DNA from: Euwallacea fornicatus
Lineage: Eukaryota; Arthropoda; Insecta; Coleoptera; Curculionidae
Length of the DNA stretch: 64,000 bases
Reading direction: 5' to 3'
Assembly: GCF_040115645.1 (NCBI RefSeq)
Contig: NC_089565.1
Location: 1,054,001 to 1,118,000 of the forward strand
The notes beneath the pieces were generated by a model, which saw only the letters and a list, made by a program, of their open reading frames with translations, had not been told where the DNA came from and did not search any database. Position numbers and translations under genes: made by a program. This document shows positions 56,738 through 64,000 of the stretch, piece by piece; position 1 is the first letter of the stretch; each line of letters begins with the position of its first letter.

Positions 56738-58383
56738 CAGTATGTAACAGTTCTGTTCGTACACATGTATTTTTTTTAAATAAAACATTCGAATTGTGCT
56801 TTCAAATTCAACGTTGTTTATATTTATTTCATTTTTTTGAACAATTACTGTGCTATGAACATTTATATAATTTAAACAAATTTTATTGTTCATATTTAAC
56901 ATCATATATAATTAATTAAAAAAAAAATAAATAAATTTTCATGCAACAATTCTGTCCATACACTTTAACTTAAATATAAAAATAAACAAAGATTTTTCTT
57001 TTTCACATTATTAATTAATATTTTGCTGAAAACGTTTTGCTTCGATTACCGCTTGACATTTTTTTTTCATGGAATAAACTAAGTTCTTGCACATGTCTGG
57101 ACTAATTCCTTCCTACTCTCGAATCAGACTACTTCTTAAGTCAGATTTTGATTAAATTCGGTGCTTTCTAATGTTCCTTTCCAAAATGGCCCACAGGCGC
57201 TCAATGGGATTTAAGTAGGCGGATTGTGGTGGTGGTGATCTCAAGCAACTTTGGAACGTTCCAAATTAGCCACTCTTTGTTAAGCAGAACCGTATGCTTG
57301 AGGTCGTTGTCTCGTTGGAATCTATAAACCTTGGACATACCTAATTTTTGCGCACTTTGCTTCATGTTTCTTTTCAAAATTTCATTGTAGCCATGTTTAT
57401 CCATAATATTTTCTATAAAATCAATAGTTCCAACTCTTCTTGATGACATGCAACCCCAAATCATTAAAGATCCACCTTCATGTTTTACACTTGGAACTGT
57501 ATTACATGGATTATTGTCTTCATTTGCCTTTCTCCACACTCTATGGATTCCATCGGACCCAAAAAGATTCATTTTTGTTTCATCCGACCAAATTACAGTA
57601 TTCCCAAACTCTTCATCTTTTTCTATATGCTCTTTAGTAAATAAAAGTCATTTGCGGCAGGTTTATCTTATTAATGTAGGGTTTCTTTCTTGGAATCCTA
57701 CCATGATATTCGTTCTTCCATAATATACGCCGATTTGTTTAATTGGATTGGACAAGCTTTCCAGCTGCACTTTCGATGATTGGACGAATTCGTGGTACGC
57801 TTATCCTCGGATCCTTCTTAATTTTTTTAAGAATTAAACGTTCTTTTCTTTTATTTAATTTTTTTTTTCGGTTTTTTCGGACAGTTTTCATTAATGCCTT
57901 GATATTTAAATTTATTCACAGTATGCTGAATTGTCAGGTGTGTTTTATTACTCAATTGACCTATTTTTCTCAAACTCTAGCCCTTCAGTGTCATATTAAC
58001 TATGGCGTTCTTTAAATCGCCACTAAGTTCTTTTCGATTTGTCATTTTACATGAAACCAATGCAAAATTCTTGATGGACTACATAATAAGCTATGGACAT
58101 GCAAAAATTTTCTACAAAAACATTTGTTTATTACAAAGTTTTTGCTTCCTTTTTAATCGACTGTACGAATGGCAATGATGCCCGAAAATAAGACGTTTCT
58201 GTCGAATCAACAAATTACCCGCGCTATATATGAAGAATAAAATTTGTTCAAATTATATAAATGTTTACAACATTGCGATTGTTAAAAATCGTGAAATAAC
58301 TATAAACAACGTTGCATTTAAGAACACGAATCGAGTATTTTGTTCGAAAAATGCATTTGTACGAACAAGATTGTTACATACTG
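56738..58383 (-). mobile_element. Tc1-like element B (same family as Tc1-A)
   Basis: The left end CAGTATGTAACAGTTCTGTT (56738) is mirrored by ATTGTTACATACTG (ending 58383), with TA at the right (58384-58385) and TG in place of TA at the left. The inverted repeats are about 190 bp, including AACATTTATATAATTTAAAC against AATTATATAAATGTTT. At 1,646 bp it is a complete-length copy. The TIR and transposase closely resemble Tc1-A at 22-25 kb. Confidence 0.9.
57011..58045 (-). pseudogene. Transposase pseudogene of Tc1-B
   Basis: From ATG at 58045 (MTNRKELSGDLKNAIVNMTL) the blocks are IGQLSNKTHLTIQHTVNKFK, a lysine-rich linker, then a 123-codon open piece at 57201-57572 with WRKANEDNNPCNTVPSVKH, LMIWGCMSS, MKQSAQKLGMSKVYRFQRDN (second Asp region) and LKHTVLLNKEWL. 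The Glu block survives in another frame (LNPIERLWAIL). The tail reads SPDMCKNLVYSMKKKCQAVI with a stop near 57011. Stops and frameshifts make it inactive, but it is better preserved than Tc1-A around the second Asp. Confidence 0.88.
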
Positions 58384-58385
58384 TA

Positions 58386-58553
58386 TATCCCAAGGGTTCG
58401 TAAGTCTTCGTATGTCGAGGAAACACATTCTCTGAGGAGGTTTCATTAGTAAAATTAAAATTTTCTTCTGTTGCTGACACAAGTTGTTGAAATAGACGCC
58501 ATTTCTTACAGATACCATACTTTACATGCACGACAAAAGGATCATCATCTTTT
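58386..58553 (-). other. Coding-like segment abutting the Tc1-B element
   Basis: On the minus strand an open frame reads DTFNSSAKDDDPFVVHVKYG, ICKKWRLFQQLVSATEENFN and FTNETSSENVFPRHTKTYEP up to the Tc1 border. Composition is coding-like. The would-be acceptor (AAAAAAAAATAG) is poor, and sequence on the far side of the Tc1 does not continue the frame. A GTAAGA donor lies after YGI (near 58495). It may be an exon damaged by the insertion, or chance. Confidence 0.3.
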
Positions 58554-59061
58554 GCACTGCTATTAAAAGTATCATCTATTTTTTTTTAATCAAAACGGTG
58601 CATGTTTTATTGATACACTTAAAATTGTTTACGCACACAAAATTGATAGTGACCAAAAGCTCAGTTACCAAGTTTTACACTCGAAACCTCCATAGCAACA
58701 TCACGATGTCTTTTTCTCAGCGCATTAATCTATTGTAAGTGTCAATATGATCATCCAATATCTCTGAAACTAAACCAAGTAAGCCATTCCCGGTTACGTA
58801 GGTTTATAGAGCTTTTTGAGGTGATTAATTTTAGGTAGGTAAATATTGAACTAAAATGCATTTCAACTTCGAAGGCACTAATACTGAAATTACATTCAAT
58901 CGTTGTTGGTTGGAGAAGTGCATTGTTTCTAAACTACAAAGGGTTTTGATAAATGCCACTTGAATATCGCATCATCAAAGAATATGAATCCCCTTAAAAA
59001 TATATTTTACGTTTATTTTACTTAAATAATTACTTTTCAGCAAAAATAAAATTATACTTAC

Positions 59062-59192
59062 AATGAGGAATCCAAAAAATGCGTATAACGACAAAAGCAG
59101 ATACTGGTAAAATGAGCGTGAAAACGCCCAACTCAAATATGATGTTCTACTTCCAATGGCCACCAGAATCAAAGTCATTAAAATCAGATAAA
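59062..59192 (-). CDS. Candidate exon encoding membrane segments, unidentified gene
   Basis: On the minus strand the segment is bounded by an acceptor (CCCATATCTAG) and a consensus donor (CTCATT, then GTAAGT). The 131 bp read YLILMTLILVAIGSRTSYLS and WAFSRSFYQYLLLSLYAFFG followed by FLI: two hydrophobic helices joined by a polar loop, as in a multipass membrane protein. It starts needing one base from upstream and ends in phase 0. I cannot name the family, and no neighbouring exon matches in phase. Confidence 0.4.
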
Positions 59193-60188
59193 CTAGATAT
59201 GGGATTTATCAATGATTGGACACTTTATCTATGAGTAATTTAATGAATTATTGAATATGCAGCGCATTATTAACGCTAAAATTTTTTTTTTCTAAATGCC
59301 TGTCTTATGAAAATTTTCTCGTGTGATACGCAGGGTCCAAAATGAATTTATAGGTAGCCCTTCCAAGGTGAATCCCCATAAACTTATTAAATATCTCAGT
59401 GGCCATTCAAGTTACATACATCAAATAAAAAAATGTTTAAAAACCTGTAAAAAATGGCACAATGGCATATCTGAATGATGCCAACTCTGCTTTTTGAAAA
59501 ATTCCCTTAAAATTCATCGCCTATTGACTTGTAAAATAGAGAGTTTCTCGCAAACAGTTAATCCTTCGTTTTTTGAGCAAAAGTATATTTTTTACATAAA
59601 ATGTAAAAAAAGTCATATTTGGTCATCAAAACCTATCACTTCTCAAAACAAAAATTCACGATATAAATTTAATTCATATCAATTCAACATTTCTAACGTT
59701 TTGTGTGGCTTCAATGCGTTTTAAATAACTTTTTAAATATAAATTTGTCCTCAGTTATCGAAAAAACATAGATTTCTAGGGAAAAATACTTCTAATAAAT
59801 CAGCTGAGGCCAAAAATAAGAAAAGCTGCTATGGAAATTTGTGAATTTTGCGAATTTATTAGGAGCAAGTAGGTTATGGTTTTTTTTGTTGTAACAAAGG
59901 GATGATTCAAATAAACATATAAGTACTTGTGAATACAATCTAACCATATCAACACGTTACAATAATACACAACTCTCGAATTAGTTAAATTAGCTTGGCT
60001 TTATCGTTCAAAATCAAAAAATCACAGTTAAATTGGAGAACGCTATCTATCCACGATTATAAAATAGAATTGTCCAATCAGCCGATTTGAATGTGAACTT
60101 GGTTCCTTCTACTATCAAATTCAAGTTCAACCAATCCCCAACAAAATTAGATTAACCTTATTACCAAAATTAATTAAACCTTAAACTC
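59193..60188. other. Noncoding AT-rich stretch
   Basis: No gene was recognised; the plus-strand frame at 59494-59724 has no domain signal. Confidence 0.4.
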
Positions 60189-60240
60189 AATTTTGACTTT
60201 GATATGTTTCGTATAGACGAAACATATCAAAGTCAAAATT
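60189..60240. repeat. Perfect 24 bp inverted repeat with 4-base loop
   Basis: The arm at 60189-60212 (ending TGATATGTTTCGT) is the exact reverse complement of the arm at 60217-60240 (starting ACGAAACATATCA), separated only by ATAG. Pairing stops outside the arms. No TIR-bearing element surrounds it. It could form a cruciform in DNA or a tight hairpin in RNA. The loop is short for a microRNA precursor. Confidence 0.9.
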
Positions 60241-60779
60241 ATTTATTGAAATAATGAATTAATTACAACGTATAAGGAGCAATATATCAAAGAGCATTAT
60301 AAGCTTGAAACGCAAATTTTGGGTAATCGCAAAAAACTATAACTTGTTACCCCTTGGTTTTTTGAATGTAATATTTTGAAAATCGATAATTTTCTGAGTC
60401 TACATTAATGTGATGTAGTTGGATAAAATAAAATAATGAAAGATTCAAAAATATTTTGCAAAATTTTGCAAAATTTTGGAAACTAAATCCGTTTTAATGC
60501 GGAAGAAGCATAACATGATGATGTCACTATGGCTAATGCATTTTGAAGCATCATAAAATTAAAACAAGTAACTCAGAATACATATTTTAATAAGTTAATT
60601 AATTGCTTAAAATTAAACATTCAAATATGTTTTATCCCACCTTCTTCCTCGAGACGGTTGTAATTTTCATTTACATCACTATTCCGAACATCTGAAGTGA
60701 TTACTGATTCAGTCACATTAGCAGAAGAAAATATAGTTTCATAGAAAGGCCAACTTGCTCAAGGAATAATACACTTCCA

Positions 60780-61718
60780 ATGCAAACCAAATCTACCTGT
60801 TAGTAAGTATCGTAATAAATCTTGTTTTTTAGAAAATCCCATAAAAAGACATCCACTACATTAAATCGGGACTATTTGCTGGCCACTTAATTGGTTCACG
60901 TCCGCCTATCCACATCTGGTACTTAATATTTAGGAAATTGGTGACACTTGGGACATTATGTGGAGGTGCTCCATCTTCTAACCAAACAAGCCCTTCTCGG
61001 TTTGGTACGTCTTCTAAAAAGTTTTCAATTTCATTTCCTAAGTATTTTTTATATTTCTGATCAGTTTAGGAATCTTCAAAAATAACCGGTCCCATGACTT
61101 AGTTGTCCAGAATTCCACATTAAACATTCATCGATTTACGGCTCTGAATTTTGACTACTTGGTGCTCTTGAGGATTGTTCGTACTCCAATACCGTTTATT
61201 TTGCCGATTGAACATGCCAGATGTCGTAAAGCAAGCTTCATCCGTGAATATAATTTTTCTGGGCAAATTTGGGTTTCCTGCCAACATTCTTAATATTTTA
61301 GCACAAAAATTTCATCCTTGAACAATGTTATTTTCGGTCAATCCCTGAACTGGTTTTATTTAAGACATTATAAACTTCTTAATAAGATTTATGAAAATTT
61401 CGAGCCACTGTAGATATTGAACTGTGACGATCTTCTAAAATATTGAAATATTGAGCTATTGAAAAATGCTTTCAATAACCAAAATCATTACCTTCAAAAT
61501 ACACAACAATATATTTAAATCAATTTCGTTCTCTTGGACAACTCTCTCCGTCCTTTCCAAAATATTTGTCTCTTTATATTTTTTTATTATATTCTTTATA
61601 GTTTTTACTACTTGGAGTTTGTATATTTGGAAAAATTTTGGCGCGTTCTTTCAGAATTTCCTTCATTTCCATAATATAGTCGTACTACATTTAGTTTTTC
61701 TTCAACAGAATATCCCAT
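60780..61718 (-). pseudogene. Long-TIR family transposase pseudogene (copy 6)
   Basis: From ATG at 61718 the minus strand reads MGYSVEEKLNVVRLYYGNEG and NSERTRQNFSKY, the N-terminal module (relatives: EKLDIVLLYGENGQNATRT). After a degraded stretch come RKIIFTDEACFTTSGMF (first catalytic Asp), KRYWSTNNPQEHQVVK, MGPVIFEDS, FLEDVPNREGLVWLEDGAPP (second Asp) and HNVPSVTNFLN. The last catalytic block is MWIGGREPIKWPANSPDLM with a stop where the third acidic block should continue. The C-terminal tail was not recognised. No TIR pair was identified around it. The plus-strand frame at 61466-61846 is a mirror. Confidence 0.78.
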
Positions 61719-61802
61719 GGGAAAATATTTTGTTGTGGTCTGTTAGCCATATTACCACTAACAAAGTTTACAAGGCGAGCAGATTCCAAAAGGACATAAA
61801 TA

Positions 61803-61987
61803 TACAGGGTGTTCTATTAAAAAAAATACAACTTGCCATTTTTTGACAGCTTTATGATACTCGTTCGTTTCATCCGATGGCGGATTCTGATAATTTACTA
61901 TAAATTTTTTTTTTGTCTTAACGATTTTTTTCTATTTCTAAAAATAGGGATTTTAGGATCGAGGAAAATATGGGGAATAACCCTGTA
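61803..61987. mobile_element. Probable small MITE
   Basis: TACAGGGTGTTCTATTAAAA (61803) faces GGGGAATAACCCTGTA (ending 61987). It is about 185 bp and noncoding, with limited pairing beyond the outer 8-10 bases. It may alternatively be the right end of the element that carried the neighbouring transposase. Confidence 0.45.
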
Positions 61988-64000
61988 CATGGGTATGCTT
62001 ATAAAGCAACAAAATATGTATCAAACTCAATTTCGCTTTTAATAAGTTGCTCCTCACATGTACACTTTGTTTTGTTCACAAACAGTGCATTTTTGCAAAT
62101 CTTTCTAGAGCCCTATTGACCAGGATTTTTTTTAATTTGAAATTTGCAGCGTTTGTGCAAACGTAGGTATAATGTGATAAAATTATAAAATTTGCGAGCA
62201 AATGTGTTTTACTGTTGTTTCATTAGCTGCTTTGTTTTATACCTCCGTTACAACTAACAATGGTCGTACGCTCAGAAACTGGTGGTATTCTGTACTCTGT
62301 ATGCGTTCGTATATGGACTTCGTCACTAATTCGTCATTTTGATGTTACTTGGTATTAATTACAACATAACAGCGAATGTTAAATTTGTTGACTGTTATAA
62401 TTTGGAGCACTCAGATTAGTTACAATATGATAATTTAATCTATATATGTATGTTAGATCGTGTCATTCAGAACTTTACTAAAATGACGAGGCTGCATGCT
62501 TTCTATGTACAATAGAAGTCAAGATATTGGATATTTGTTTGCTGATTAAACGGTATTTTGTCATACGAACTGTCTTTGAAGCGGAAACTCATTTTTAAGT
62601 TATGGCATTTTGAGTAACTGAATTTGTTGACCATGAGTAATTTTGAAAAAATGTTAAATTTAGAAATTTTTAGATAATTTTATGTACTGATGTTCTCCGA
62701 CGTTTTCAAAATATTACGTTTCCCAAGAAAATCAGAGAAATATTCACATTATCGTAAAAGTTAGCTAACCGCACATATTCCCATCAAAACCATGTATGAA
62801 TGATTGGAACGTTAAAGGAAGGTGAATATTTTTATCTTTTAAGTATAAAACTTCGTGCTATTTCAACAGATTACAGTATACGAAACATTTCCAAAATTGC
62901 TTGCTTCGATTGTTGTAGAGTAAAAAAAAAATCAGGACTGAAGTTGACCACCCGGTACCCGGTCCACTCCCGGCAGGATCTGGTGATAGTCGGAGTTCTC
63001 CAAATATGTTTGAACTTTCTCCTAATTTGCTTAAATGAGATATTTAGTAAAAAATGTTGTATTTATGGCTTTTCCTCACAACAATTAGTGCATTCCGACG
63101 GTTTGCAGCAGTGGAGCAGTGCAAGATTTAAAACTTGAATTCGTTGACTGCTTTTCGTGTTATAGTTCGGTTTGGCGTTCACCTAATAATTCAATATTGT
63201 CCAAATTGAAAGTTGAAAATTCCATATTTACAATATAATACGCTTTAGCACTTTAACTTAACACTATACAGCGAAACGTGTTGTTGAGCTGTTGTTTCTT
63301 AAAATTTACACAACATATAATAATTAGTGCTTTGACTTTTAAAACTGACGTTTAGTTTCTATTTAGCAACATTTACTCTTCTGGAACCTTAACAACATTG
63401 TGAATTCAACGTATACTGAGATACCAGATTCGACTCTCATCTTCGAAATTTCAAAAACCATTAGAGACACAGAGTCGATTAACTGGAAGTAAGCATTTTA
63501 CCTCCTAACTTTAGAAGTTTACCATTACTTCCGTAGGTGTCTCAAAAAATGACTAAAGTCACACAATTTTACCCTTTTTTGTCGTAAATTGGTGAAATGC
63601 ATAAAAATGGAAATCGCTTTCTCCGAGTATAACATGGAAACAATTTTTCCAAACAAGGCACAACTTTTCGATTTTCGAGTTCCATCCTCGGCTTTTGTTA
63701 AATTAATTAACTCATAAACTTTTTAAAAATTATAAAGTAATAGCAACTTATAGGGTCTTAAAAGCGTTTAAGAGTAAAATTCGAAAATGTTCTGCAGCTA
63801 TTCGTGACGTACCTTTTTCAATACCCCGCCTCAGCCCTGCATCTGCGCATTTGAAGTGGTTAATTTTTATGAAAAGTCTCGGTGGATTTGGAAAGATTTA
63901 GGGGAAATTCTTGTGCCAAATTTCACTCCCCGGTTCCAAAGAAATTTAAAAAATAATACAAATATCTTTCTAAATCATAATTATATATTTGCTTAGCTGA
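61988..64000. other. Mostly noncoding stretch to the window end
   Basis: No gene was recognised. The plus-strand frame at 62800-63138 (112 codons) has no domain signal and no splice context. No TIR pair or tandem repeat was seen. Confidence 0.35.

Noticed and set aside
1..64000. CRISPR arrays, tRNA, rRNA or prokaryotic operons
   Set aside because: None found on either strand; repeats seen are tandem satellites or TIR pairs, and gene structure is eukaryotic.

Overview
The window looks like AT-rich nuclear DNA of an insect, possibly a beetle; the order is only a guess. The evidence is GT-AG introns of about 80 bp to 5 kb, a THAP-domain gene of the kind common in insects, and a dense, aged population of Tc1, mariner, Tigger and R1-type elements. 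There are no operons, CRISPR arrays, tRNAs or rRNAs. Most protein signal comes from transposase pseudogenes, and most structural signal from terminal inverted repeats (TIRs), nested insertions and tandem repeats.

Layout. 0-0.6 kb: right end of a Tc1-like element. 1.6-2.2 kb: eroded minisatellite with a period near 75 bp. 2.8-3.7 kb: internally deleted mariner. 3.7-11 kb: AT-rich and almost empty. 11.0-18.8 kb: three long-TIR elements with related transposases (mariner-like, but with wider D2-D3 spacing than DD34D). 20.4-21.1 kb: non-autonomous long-TIR element. 21.7-27.4 kb: a THAP zinc-finger gene on the minus strand; its 5.1 kb intron holds a Tc1 element, itself split by a long-TIR element, plus a 675 bp palindromic element and a small MITE. 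28.9-30.6 kb: Tigger/jerky transposase pseudogene. 31.6-33.5 kb: long-TIR element with a second inverted-repeat element inside one TIR. 34.8-40.5 kb: small MITEs, a 217 bp satellite-like repeat and another long-TIR element. 41.2-42.5 kb: near-complete mariner. 42.9-44.8 kb: candidate exons of an unidentified plus-strand gene. 44.9-46.3 kb: R1-like LINE relic. 47.1-48.0 kb: 855 bp palindromic element. 50.1-52.1 kb: Tc1-like element split by a 5'-truncated LINE with a perfect 14 bp target duplication. 52.2-56.1 kb: transposase scraps and weak coding signal. 56.7-58.4 kb: second copy of the intronic Tc1 family. 58.4-59.2 kb: candidate minus-strand exons. 60.2 kb: perfect 24 bp hairpin. 60.8-62.0 kb: another long-TIR-family transposase relic and a MITE.

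The clearest host gene is the two-exon THAP protein (about 187 residues as joined here). The main theme is a transposon family whose members share TACAGGG-like ends, inverted repeats of roughly 330-430 bp and a transposase with a wide D2-D3 spacing (43 residues in the best copy). Six transposase copies and several non-autonomous relatives occur in this window. I found no convincing new cellular system; the novelty lies in this family and in the large inverted repeats.
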